64,000 bases of DNA from Bartonella sp. ML70XJBT.G (GTDB lineage Bacteria; Pseudomonadota; Alphaproteobacteria; Rhizobiales; Rhizobiaceae): the NCBI RefSeq assembly GCF_028618575.1, contig NZ_JAQITA010000006.1, forward strand, positions 1 through 64,000, in the 5' to 3' direction. A program made the translations under genes and the position numbers. Shown here in pieces: positions 1 through 8,880 of this stretch (its first letter is position 1; every line of letters starts with the position of its first letter). A model generated the notes under the pieces. That model was not told where the DNA came from and ran no database searches. It worked only from the letters and a program-made list of their open reading frames with translations.

Positions 1-2347
1 TTGAATCTTTTGATATGTCACCATTCTTTATGCCCGTAAGAGTACGCTGTTGATTTTTGTTATTGGTAATATCGATTTTATCACCACCTGCACCCTTGCC
101 TATAGTGATGTCTTGCGTTTCAGCATCTTGTTTAACAAGGCTATTATTCACCACATCTTTAATTTGATTTTCAACATTTGTGACAGAATTATTCACATCC
201 GTAATCTGTTGCTTTACCTCTGTAAAAGAGCTACTCACACCAGCAAAAGCACTCGCAACATCATTATAGGACTTGTCTTCAATAGTATAGGTGGGTGCTT
301 TACTATTCAATATATCAGCACCACCACCCAAATATTGCGATGTATTTGCAGCTATTGTTGATAAGTTTGTTTTAACACTTTCTACACTCGTTTGTATCTC
401 AGAAAAGTTACTCTTAAGAGTTGCAACATCATTATTGGTCACAAAAAGCTGCGAACCAGTCACTGCTTCATTTGAATCTTTTGAAAGTGCTCCATTCTTT
501 ACACCAGTAAGAGTCCTATTTTCTTTATCCTTGTTAGCAATATCAATTTTATCACCACCTGTATCTTTACCAATGGTGATGTGTTGCGTCTGCTCATCTT
601 GTACAACTAACCCACTGCCTTCTAATTGTTTTTTAACTTCCTCAAGCTGCGCAAAATTCACCGCATCTGTATTCTCTGTACCCGTTGCAACTCCTGTTAT
701 TTTTTTATTGCCAGAATTAATACCAGAAGCTGTTATGCTTGGACCATCTTCGATGATTAAACCTGTTTTATCTAAGGTATTTTCACCTGTTTTTACACTA
801 TCCAGCGTAACGTTCTTTGCTAGATCAAATTTTACCTTATTGTCGCTTTCACCTTTGGTAATTTCAAGGTTTTTACTTCCAGCTGCAAAATCTACTGTAT
901 CGTCTATCCCCACAGTTTTAGCATTTTCACCGTCAACAGAGAGTTTCCAGCCTTTGTCTACATAGGTTTGTAACGACTTTAACTGCGCAATATTGACTGC
1001 ATCAGTATCTTCAGTTCCTGCTGCTACTTTTGTAATCTGTCGCGTCTTGTCTGAGGTACCAACACTTACCGCACCTCGTCCACTTTTCCATGCAACATTC
1101 GTATCAGTTGCAGCCTTCTTAAGGAGAGGATCAAAACCAAAAACACCAGAAGATACATCCGCTACAGAAGAATCACCTAAAGCAACACTCCCCATAGCCG
1201 TTGCTTTTGTATAAGCACCAAAAGCACTGCTTAACTCCCCACTTGCATTTGCATTATATCCAAAAGCAACAGAATCTTTTTTCTCTGCCTTTGAAAATAC
1301 CCCTAAAGCAATACTTTGCTCTGCCTTTGCCTCTGAATAAAAGCCTACAGAAATAGCGTATTTATCCATTGCATAGGCACGATGACCAACAGCAGTGGTA
1401 CCATACTCCATAGCCTTAGAAACAGCACCCAAAGCCGTTGAATAATCACCCTTCGCAGTAGTATAATCATTCTCCCCGTGCTCACTCTTCTCATTATATT
1501 CAGAACCTAATGCGGTACTGCTTTTACCTAAAGCGTGTGCCATGCGGCCTATAGCCATGCTATCTTCTTTTGTCGCCTCTGCCTCATTACCCACAGCTAT
1601 ACCGAATTTCCCCGTTGCCTTTGCTTTCTCACCTATAGCAACACTATGTTCACCGCTTGCTTTTGTCAGTCCACCAAAAGCAAGCGCAGCATCTCCTGAC
1701 GCTTCTGCCCCCACACCTATAGCAACCGTCACCTTCCCACTTGCAAGTGCAGCAACACCAAAGGCTTGCGATCCCCCAGTCATTGCTGTTGCATTTGCAC
1801 CAAATGCCACGGAATAATTCCCCTGCGCAGAAGAACCACAACCGGTTGCAAAAGAATAAATACCATAAGCCTCAGGCATGATATTTGTATCACCACCAGT
1901 TGAGTCCTTCCCCATATAACCAATGTTGCCATCTGTTTTTCCATCACCAGTCCATTTATGTGATGTTGAGCTTTGGCTATAAGGAGAAAAGCCATTAAAC
2001 TTTACTTGTTCGAGAAATCTCCGATATTCTTCTTCCACAGTTATTGCAGCCCCAGTACGTGCAGCAGTGCCTCCACGACCCGTAACATTATCCACACCGC
2101 AGTAATCATCATCACCAGAAAAAACAATACTGCCATGACTCCCTTTAGAATAACTTACACTTGGAGCATTTTGACTCATATTCTTCGCTCCTGTAATGGC
2201 AAGATTTGCAGCCATCACAGGCGATACACTCGATAAAAGCACGGCCATTGCAGTTCCAAATGAAAGCTTTGCAGATACAGATAAACACCGAGAAACAGGT
2301 GAAATATTCCAATCATTTTTCTTTAGTATGGCAGGTATTTTTTTCAT
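1..2347 (-). CDS. Trimeric autotransporter adhesin (BadA/Vomp-like), N-terminal part, cut by window edge
   Basis: The first 782 codons are present and the gene runs off the left edge. The ATG start at 2347 has a GGGA ribosome-binding site upstream. A long signal peptide ends near residue 46 (SPVMAA). The head follows, with SHGSIVFSGDDDYCGVDNV around residues 70-88, then YadA-type repeats of the form SVAIG/STALG, then neck and stalk motifs such as VAAGTEDTDAVNIAQLK. Two cysteines, C83 and C170, lie in the exported head. TAAs of this family assemble as trimers on the outer membrane and bind host matrix, cells and other bacteria. The anchor domain is outside the window, so completeness is unknown. 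The head resembles that of the fourth TAA (14632-20733) more than those of the second and third. Confidence 0.93.
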   Translation of the reverse strand, partial: MKKIPAILKKNDWNISPVSRCLSVSAKLSFGTAMAVLLSSVSPVMAANLAITGAKNMSQNAPSVSYSKGSHGSIVFSGDDDYCGVDNVTGRGGTAARTGAAITVEEEYRRFLEQVKFNGFSPYSQSSTSHKWTGDGKTDGNIGYMGKDSTGGDTNIMPEAYGIYSFATGCGSSAQGNYSVAFGANATAMTGGSQAFGVAALASGKVTVAIGVGAEASGDAALAFGGLTKASGEHSVAIGEKAKATGKFGIAVGNEAEATKEDSMAIGRMAHALGKSSTALGSEYNEKSEHGENDYTTAKGDYSTALGAVSKAMEYGTTAVGHRAYAMDKYAISVGFYSEAKAEQSIALGVFSKAEKKDSVAFGYNANASGELSSAFGAYTKATAMGSVALGDSSVADVSSGVFGFDPLLKKAATDTNVAWKSGRGAVSVGTSDKTRQITKVAAGTEDTDAVNIAQLKSLQTYVDKGWKLSVDGENAKTVGIDDTVDFAAGSKNLEITKGESDNKVKFDLAKNVTLDSVKTGENTLDKTGLIIEDGPSITASGINSGNKKITGVATGTENTDAVNFAQLEEVKKQLEGSGLVVQDEQTQHITIGKDTGGDKIDIANKDKENRTLTGVKNGALSKDSNEAVTGSQLFVTNNDVATLKSNFSEIQTSVESVKTNLSTIAANTSQYLGGGADILNSKAPTYTIEDKSYNDVASAFAGVSSSFTEVKQQITDVNNSVTNVENQIKDVVNNSLVKQDAETQDITIGKGAGGDKIDITNNKNQQRTLTGIKNGDISKDS

Positions 2348-2823
2348 AATAAGTTTCCCAATGCAAAAAGTAAAATCAATATATTTATGCCACAAAAAAG
2401 ACATATTTCAATTTACAAGGCTTCCTCCTTTCATCATTAATGAGTTATTAATAACTGCTGGAAAAAATTGTTTCTGTGTAACGTAATAATAAAAAGAAAC
2501 CGATCTTAAGAAAACCTGAAGATTTTTTACGGTTTTTTTGTGTTAGTATTTTATTGGGACAATGATCCCGTTTAATAAATAAGTAAAAGTGTATTTTCGT
2601 GTAGATTAGTAGACTGCCGTTTTTAGAAGTCAAGTAATTCTTTTTTTTATGATCTTTTAAACTGCTTTTTAATAACTCGTAGAAGCTTTTAGTATGTGTT
2701 ATTCTACATTCTTATCAAATTATAAAATGATGTGTTCTATTTTGTTACACATTTACTTGTAATGTTTTTCTTTAAAGTCTGCATTATCTTATTTTTTGAC
2801 TTTATTGTTTTCTTATTAAAAAA
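2348..2823. promoter_or_regulatory. Intergenic region carrying the promoter of the first adhesin
   Basis: AT-rich spacer of about 475 bases between the start of the first TAA and the terminator of the second. No convincing gene is present; short ORFs here lack family features. It must contain the promoter and leader of the first TAA, but I could not assign -35/-10 boxes with confidence. Confidence 0.4.
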
Positions 2824-2860
2824 TTTTCGCCCTTGTCTTCATTGAAGACAAGGGCGAAAA
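2824..2860 (-). terminator. Rho-independent terminator of the second adhesin gene
   Basis: Perfect 17-bp inverted repeat (2824-2840 with 2844-2860) and a 3-base loop. Its GC-rich core reads GCCCTTGTCTTC/GAAGACAAGGGC. A T-run follows it on the minus strand. It begins about 27 bases past the stop codon of the TAA at 2888. Confidence 0.9.
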
Positions 2861-2887
2861 CGTTTACTCAAGCTATTTTATTGATTA

Positions 2888-5800
2888 TCAGTTCAATGTC
2901 ATATTGAATCCCGCACCTATACCCCAATGACCACCAGAATTCGTGACAGATACATTAGACAGAACAGATCCGCTTTCAGATGTATAACCAGCACCAAAGG
3001 CAAAGGCAGATTTATTACGCCATAAGCCGGTACCAAATCCAACACTTAATTTTCCAGGCGTTTCATTGTAGCGTAAATTGGCCACTGCTATACCAATAGC
3101 CGCTGCTTGTCTTGCTTCTTTTCTCACACCCTCAATGCTGTAATTTAAAGCATCAAATTTCATGTCCGTATAAGATTTTGCTTCATTAATAACATCGCCC
3201 ATTTGGTGATTGATAATGTCATTGAAACGCTCATCCGTATATGTTTTTGCCTTATCAAGAACTACATCTATCTGCTGGTTTGTCTCCCAAAGTTGACTAC
3301 CATTCACAGCTTGTTTCGAATCTTTGGATAATTCACCAGCCGCTACATTGTCTAACACGACTGGGTCACTTTCACTCACACCAGCTAATGTGACTTTATT
3401 TATTTTATCACCCTTGTCATTTTTATCATACTTAACTGCATCATTCGTAACCGTATTTTTAATATTTTCTACCTTTTGATTAATATCCTTTACACTCTCT
3501 TCAACCTTTGTAACCCTATTATTTGTCTCAAAAAGTTGACTACCATTAACGGCGTCTGTCGAGACTGCTGTTACACTACCTTTCTCTACATGCGTAATCT
3601 TACTTGGCTTTCCATTATGGTTAGCATCATAGGCTTTTTCTGTCTCATTCCAATTTAAACCACTCAATGAGACATCCTTAGCAACATTATTAATACGCTC
3701 GTTGATACTGGACAGACTTCCATTAACTCCTTCAAAAGCAGCAGCAACATTGTTATAATCTTTCTTTTTGTCATCAACACTACCATCGACTTTAAATTGC
3801 GAAACATAGAATGTGGGCTCTTTCCATTGGCCATCCTTATACTCTGCACCACCACCAAAATATCCAGTAAGGGAATTGATCACTGCATAAAGCTGAGATC
3901 CATTGATTGCATCCATTGAGTTTTTAGTGATGTCACCATTCGCAAGAAAGCTGATCTTACTATTCGTCTTTTCTTTTCCATGCTGAGCTACAAATGCTCT
4001 ATCACTCTCGCTCCACAATAAAGCATCACCTTTTGTTTTATTGATTTCCTTGGTAATTTCATTGGTGATTGTATTCTGAATATTCGTGAAAGATGTACCA
4101 ACAGCAGAAAATGCTTTTTCTACAGTATCATAACTTTCTTCACCTGCTGTACCATCCTTTTTAACTGTGTTAACCTTAAAAGTAGGTGCTTTCCATTCTC
4201 CATTCTTATCATAACCAGCGCCATCACTAAAATATGCGGCAAGATTATTACTCATCGAATAAAGCTGTGAACCATTGATTGCATCCGTTGAGTCAGCAGT
4301 AATGTCTCCATTTAAAAGGAATTTAAGCTTGCTCTTTGCTTTTTCTTCACCATGCTGGGCTACAAATGCTCCATCAGAAGCACTCCACAATAAGGAATCG
4401 CCTTGAACTTGTTGCGTAATATTCGTTAATTGATCAGTTACGCTCTTGATACTATTATCAAGCTGCCCCTTGTTAACAGCGTCATTGTTGTTTTTGGCAT
4501 CATCCACACCAGAAATAATCCGATTTGCACCGCTTGCGTTGGCAATACTGATTTCTGTGCCTTCTGTTTTAGCACCAATCGTAAGGCGATTTGTTTCCTT
4601 ATCCTGCTGAATAAAACTCTCACCCTCCATTTTGGTAATAGCATTATTAATCTGGTTGGTGATATCATTGGTCATTTTATTCTGAACATTCGTGATAGAA
4701 CTACCAACTCCCTCCAAAGCTTTTGCTACATCCGGATAAGTCTTCTCTTCAGAGTTACCATCCTCTTTAACTGTGCGGACCTTAAAAGTAGGCTCTTTCC
4801 ATTCTCCTTTTTCATTATAGCCAGCACCACCACCAAAATAACCTGCAAGCTTATTACTTATCGAATAAAGCTGAGAACCATTTATCGCATCCGTTGAATC
4901 AGCAGTAATATCTCCATTTAAAAGGAATTTAAGCTTACTATTCATCTTTTCTTCGCCATGCTTAGCAACAAATGCCCCATCACTCTCGCTCCACAATAAA
5001 GCGTCACCTTGAACTTGTTGCGTAATATGCGTTAATTGATCAGTTACGCTCTTGATACTATTATCAAGCTGCCCCTTGTTAACAGCGTCATTGCTGTTTT
5101 TGGCATCATCCACACCAGAAATGATCCGATTTCCACCACTTTTATTAGCAATATTGATTTCTATGCCTTCTGTTTTGGCACCAATCGTAAGGCGATTTGT
5201 TTCCTTATCCTGCTGAATAAAACTCTCACCCACCATTTTGGTAATAGCATTATTAATCTGGTTGGTAATATCATCATTAATATTCGTGAAAGTAGTACCA
5301 ATACCTTCAAAAGCTTCTGCTACATTCTTATAGATTTTCTCTTCTTCTGTACCATCAGCTTTAGTTCTTTTAACTTTAAAAGTTGGAGCAAACCATTTGC
5401 CATCCTTATATTCAGCTCCACCACCAAAATAGGTAATAACCTTTTGATTTGTAGCAAAAAGTTGTGAGCCATTAATCGCATCGGTTGAGTCTTCGGTAAC
5501 GTCACCACCCTTTATACCCGCAAGAATACGCTTTTCATTTTTGTTGTTGGTAATATCAATTTTATCACCATCGGTATCCTTACCAATAGTGATGTATTTC
5601 GTTTTATCATCCTGTTTCACAAAGCTACTGGCTGCAACTTGTTGTTCGACCTGTTTCTCAATTTTCTGTAGCTGTCCAAAATTTACGGCGTCAGTCTCGT
5701 CCGTACCTTCTGCTAAACCTGTTATCTTCTTACCGTCAACATTCATACCTTCAGTCGTTATTTGTGGACCGTCTGCAATTTTTAAACCCGTTCCATCTAA

Positions 5801-7840
5801 GGTACTTGTGCCTGCTGTTAAACTATCCAGTGTAATATTCTTTGCGAGATCAAATGTTATCTTATTGTCATCTGTGCCTTTTGTAATTTCGAAATTGCTA
5901 CTTCCAGCTGCCAAATCTATCGAGCCGTCTATAGCAACAACTTTATCATTGGCACCATTAACAGATAGCTTCCAACCTTTGTCCACGTAAGTTTGTAATT
6001 CTTTCAATTGTGCAATATTCACCGCATCAGTATCTTGAGTACCAGCTGCTACCCCTGTAATTTGCCGCGATAGCATCTTAGCTTTATTACTAACACTAAC
6101 AGCACCTAACTTACTTTTCCATACATAATCTGGATTTTTTGATGCATCCTTTCGCAAAGGACTATAACCAACAATATCAGCAGCAACATCAGCTACAGAA
6201 TACGCCCCTATAGCAACTCCTGAATTCACTGTTGCTTGTGCTTCTGCTCCCAAAGCTACAGACGACTCCTTTGATGCAGATGCCTCAGAGCCTATAGCAA
6301 CTGAAGATTCCCCATCAGCTATAGCGTCTTTAAAATCATTGCCAGTCGTGTTAATTTTTAAACCTTTTACAACCGCTGCTTCTTGTATTGCTTTGAGCTG
6401 TGCAAAATTCACCGCATCGGTCGCATTAGTACCCGTTGCCACATTAGTAATCTTTTGACTGCCAGCATTAATACCCTCAGTCGTTATCTGCGGACCATCC
6501 GTAATTTTTACGCTCTTCAGCGTTATGTTTTTCGCTAGATCAAATTTTATATTATTATCACTTCCGCCTTTGGTAATTTCAAGATTTTTACTTCCAGCTG
6601 CAAAATCTACTGTATCGTCTACCCCCACAGCTTTAGTATTTTTACCTTCAACAGATAGTTTCCAGCCCTTATCTACATAAGTTTGTAGTGACTTTAGCTG
6701 TGCAATATTTACAGCGTCAGTATCTTCTTTACCAGCCGCTACGCCTCCAATTTGCCGTGTTTTGCTCTTAGAAATATCACCAACACTCACGGCACCTTCT
6801 GTACTTTTCCATACAAAATTAGTATTTTCCTCCTTCGTCCTAAGAGGGCTATAACCCTCAATACCAGCTGCAACATTAGATACAGAAGCACTGCCTAACG
6901 CAACTCCTCCTACTACTTCAGTTACAGCATAATCCCCAAGCGTAACACTTCTCTCTTTATTCGCTTTCGAATAAAATCCCACAGAAATAGATTGTTCACC
7001 TGTTGCATATGCACGATGCCCAACAGCAGTTGCACCATCTGCAGTAGCCCTAGAAACAGAACCCAAAGCTGTTGAATAATCACCATTAGCCGTTGTATAA
7101 TCATTTTCCCCATGTTCGCTCGTAGCATTATATTCACCACCCAGTGCTGTACTGCTTTCCCCCATAGCATGCGCCATATAACCTACAGCAACACTCGAGT
7201 TTTTTGGCGTTTGCGATCCCTTACCAAAATTAACACTTGTGTTTGCACGTTGTAATCCGGCATCAGGCTGCGCTATTGCAGTTGAATCATCACGCGAGGC
7301 ATCAAATACACCAATGATCGCTGTATTTTCATCATGCTGTGCAAGCTGTTGTGAAGACATACTATTACGAACAGACAATTGCGGGCTGATAATAGATTGC
7401 TTCTTTTCTTCCTCTGTATTTACCGCTCTTTTCGAGCGATTACTACCATCTGCTCTAAAAGCATTTACAACAAAATTATCATCACTCCCATCAGAAAGGG
7501 TGCTCGTTAAAAAATTTGCATAGTCACTGTCACCTGCAGAAGCACTCACTTTTTGTATCAGCGCTGTATTCAACACTGTCACATAATTATCTTTTGATAC
7601 ATCAAGAGGTTCCAAATAACCAGTAGAGGTATGATAAGCAGAGATAACACTTTGTGGATACACCACAGCAACATTCTTTATATTCGTAGAAATTTCTTCT
7701 TTTGAATCAAGATTTTTTGCCAATACAGGAGAGACGCTCGATAAAAGCGCAGCAATTGAAGTTAATGACAGAACTTTAATAAAAGGAAAACGAGAAAATT
7801 TTAAATCAATCCCCGCTGATTTTGTACATAATTTTTTCAT
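2888..7840 (-). CDS. Trimeric autotransporter adhesin (BadA/Vomp-like), 1650 aa
   Basis: Outer-membrane trimeric adhesin. I place the start at the ATG at 7840 (MKKLCTKSAG), with GGGGAA upstream, rather than at an in-frame codon 39 bases earlier. The signal peptide ends near SPVLAKN. The N-terminus carries VKN/IKN-AVVYPQ-like sequence shared with the third TAA and lacks the two-cysteine head of TAAs 1 and 4. A YadA-type head (SSVAVGYMAHAMGESS, STALG repeats) is followed by alternating neck motifs (GVAAG..DTDAVNIAQLK) and stalk repeats with INGSQL motifs. A second head-like patch (SVAIGSEASASKESS) lies around residue 515. The C-terminus is a coiled coil plus a YadA anchor (RQAAAIGIAVANLRY ... 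GAGFNMTLN). I see no cysteine after the signal peptide. Confidence 0.96.
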   Translation of the reverse strand: MKKLCTKSAGIDLKFSRFPFIKVLSLTSIAALLSSVSPVLAKNLDSKEEISTNIKNVAVVYPQSVISAYHTSTGYLEPLDVSKDNYVTVLNTALIQKVSASAGDSDYANFLTSTLSDGSDDNFVVNAFRADGSNRSKRAVNTEEEKKQSIISPQLSVRNSMSSQQLAQHDENTAIIGVFDASRDDSTAIAQPDAGLQRANTSVNFGKGSQTPKNSSVAVGYMAHAMGESSTALGGEYNATSEHGENDYTTANGDYSTALGSVSRATADGATAVGHRAYATGEQSISVGFYSKANKERSVTLGDYAVTEVVGGVALGSASVSNVAAGIEGYSPLRTKEENTNFVWKSTEGAVSVGDISKSKTRQIGGVAAGKEDTDAVNIAQLKSLQTYVDKGWKLSVEGKNTKAVGVDDTVDFAAGSKNLEITKGGSDNNIKFDLAKNITLKSVKITDGPQITTEGINAGSQKITNVATGTNATDAVNFAQLKAIQEAAVVKGLKINTTGNDFKDAIADGESSVAIGSEASASKESSVALGAEAQATVNSGVAIGAYSVADVAADIVGYSPLRKDASKNPDYVWKSKLGAVSVSNKAKMLSRQITGVAAGTQDTDAVNIAQLKELQTYVDKGWKLSVNGANDKVVAIDGSIDLAAGSSNFEITKGTDDNKITFDLAKNITLDSLTAGTSTLDGTGLKIADGPQITTEGMNVDGKKITGLAEGTDETDAVNFGQLQKIEKQVEQQVAASSFVKQDDKTKYITIGKDTDGDKIDITNNKNEKRILAGIKGGDVTEDSTDAINGSQLFATNQKVITYFGGGAEYKDGKWFAPTFKVKRTKADGTEEEKIYKNVAEAFEGIGTTFTNINDDITNQINNAITKMVGESFIQQDKETNRLTIGAKTEGIEINIANKSGGNRIISGVDDAKNSNDAVNKGQLDNSIKSVTDQLTHITQQVQGDALLWSESDGAFVAKHGEEKMNSKLKFLLNGDITADSTDAINGSQLYSISNKLAGYFGGGAGYNEKGEWKEPTFKVRTVKEDGNSEEKTYPDVAKALEGVGSSITNVQNKMTNDITNQINNAITKMEGESFIQQDKETNRLTIGAKTEGTEISIANASGANRIISGVDDAKNNNDAVNKGQLDNSIKSVTDQLTNITQQVQGDSLLWSASDGAFVAQHGEEKAKSKLKFLLNGDITADSTDAINGSQLYSMSNNLAAYFSDGAGYDKNGEWKAPTFKVNTVKKDGTAGEESYDTVEKAFSAVGTSFTNIQNTITNEITKEINKTKGDALLWSESDRAFVAQHGKEKTNSKISFLANGDITKNSMDAINGSQLYAVINSLTGYFGGGAEYKDGQWKEPTFYVSQFKVDGSVDDKKKDYNNVAAAFEGVNGSLSSINERINNVAKDVSLSGLNWNETEKAYDANHNGKPSKITHVEKGSVTAVSTDAVNGSQLFETNNRVTKVEESVKDINQKVENIKNTVTNDAVKYDKNDKGDKINKVTLAGVSESDPVVLDNVAAGELSKDSKQAVNGSQLWETNQQIDVVLDKAKTYTDERFNDIINHQMGDVINEAKSYTDMKFDALNYSIEGVRKEARQAAAIGIAVANLRYNETPGKLSVGFGTGLWRNKSAFAFGAGYTSESGSVLSNVSVTNSGGHWGIGAGFNMTLN
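4173..5278 (-). repeat. Tandem intragenic repeat, period 606 bp, two copies
   Basis: Bases 4173-4672 and 4779-5278 align at a constant offset of 606 bases (202 codons) with few differences and no visible change of register. Each copy encodes one stalk module (TFKVRTVKEDG ... INGSQLYSI ... SFIQQDKETNRLTIGAKTEG). Such repeats can change stalk length in whole modules by recombination while keeping the frame. Confidence 0.8.
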
Positions 7841-8822
7841 AAACAAATTCCCCAATGAAAAAAAATTAACTATAAACACAAAAAAGACATATTTAAATGT
7901 AGATGCTAAAGGCCCCCCGATTTGTTTTTTTCTAACGTATTCAGAAAATTAAAGCGTAATTGAAAAGAGAGAGAAATTACGTTTAGTTAAAGTGAATGTG
8001 TTCGTCTTTTTTAAAGAAAACAAGAAGTATCTTTTTGTATATTGGTTAATATTTATTTAATTTTTTAGACTGATTGATTATTTTTTGCAAGGGAATGTTG
8101 TTTTCTTAGTTTTTGATCTGCCCTTTTTATTTAATAATAACTTATTGCACTGTAAAAAAGGTTTTTTCTTTGTTTAGTAAAGCGCTGAAAAGGAGTGTTT
8201 TTTGAAAAAAATAAGCTTAATATTAGGGGCTTAGTGATTTTTCTTGAAAAATGTGTGAAGAAGTGTTGTTGTTTCTAGATTCTGCGTTTGTACTTCGTTT
8301 TTCCTAAACGCATTACAAGGTTAGAATGGTATCACTGTTTTTACAGTTCAATACAAAAAGTAGATGTATGTTAGAATGTACTATGTGCTATTATCAAATG
8401 CTGCTTGACTTTTTTGCTAAATAAAGGCATTTATACTTCTATTTCTCTTCTTTCAGTGCAAAAGTACTAAAGAATGCTGTTTCATTATCAGCACTATAAT
8501 TTTGTATGCCTTCAGCACCTGTTATGACAGCAATAAAGAGATAAATCGGTAAATGCGTATTTTATGATAAGTTCGTAACTTGTTTTCTGTAGAAATTAAT
8601 TAATCCATTGGTTTTAGAGCTCTTTTAAACTGCTTTTAGCAGAAAATATTCATGTGTGGTATTTTACCTTTTTACCAGATTATACATGGGTTAGAAAAAG
8701 AGCTTTATTACGCATGTTGTGTTTTGTTTTACTCTTCAGCTCTTTATAATTTATTGCTTTTAAGATTTAATTCACCCTTTATTATCTCATTTATAACTTT
8801 AGTTGTTTCTTATCAAAAGAAA
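7841..8822. promoter_or_regulatory. About 1 kb intergenic region upstream of the second adhesin
   Basis: AT-rich and without a credible gene. It should contain the promoter and leader of the 2888-7840 TAA. A C6 run lies near 7910 in the leader. I see no certain promoter boxes. Confidence 0.4.
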
Positions 8823-8856
8823 TTTTTTCCCTTGTCAATTAAGATAAAGGAAAAAA
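8823..8856 (-). terminator. Probable terminator of the third adhesin gene
   Basis: Imperfect hairpin (TTTTTTCCCTTGTC / GATAAAGGAAAAAA) 25 bases beyond the stop at 8881. It resembles the terminator at 2824-2860, sharing the CCCTTGTC core, which suggests the two copies are paralogous and this one has drifted. Confidence 0.65.
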
Positions 8857-8880
8857 TTCTCTTAAAATTTAGTTTTCATA

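Noticed and set aside
4430..5467. Long open frames on the + strand inside the adhesin genes
   Set aside because: They run antisense to repeated TAA modules and mirror their periodicity; no start signals or domains. They are shadows of the coding repeats.
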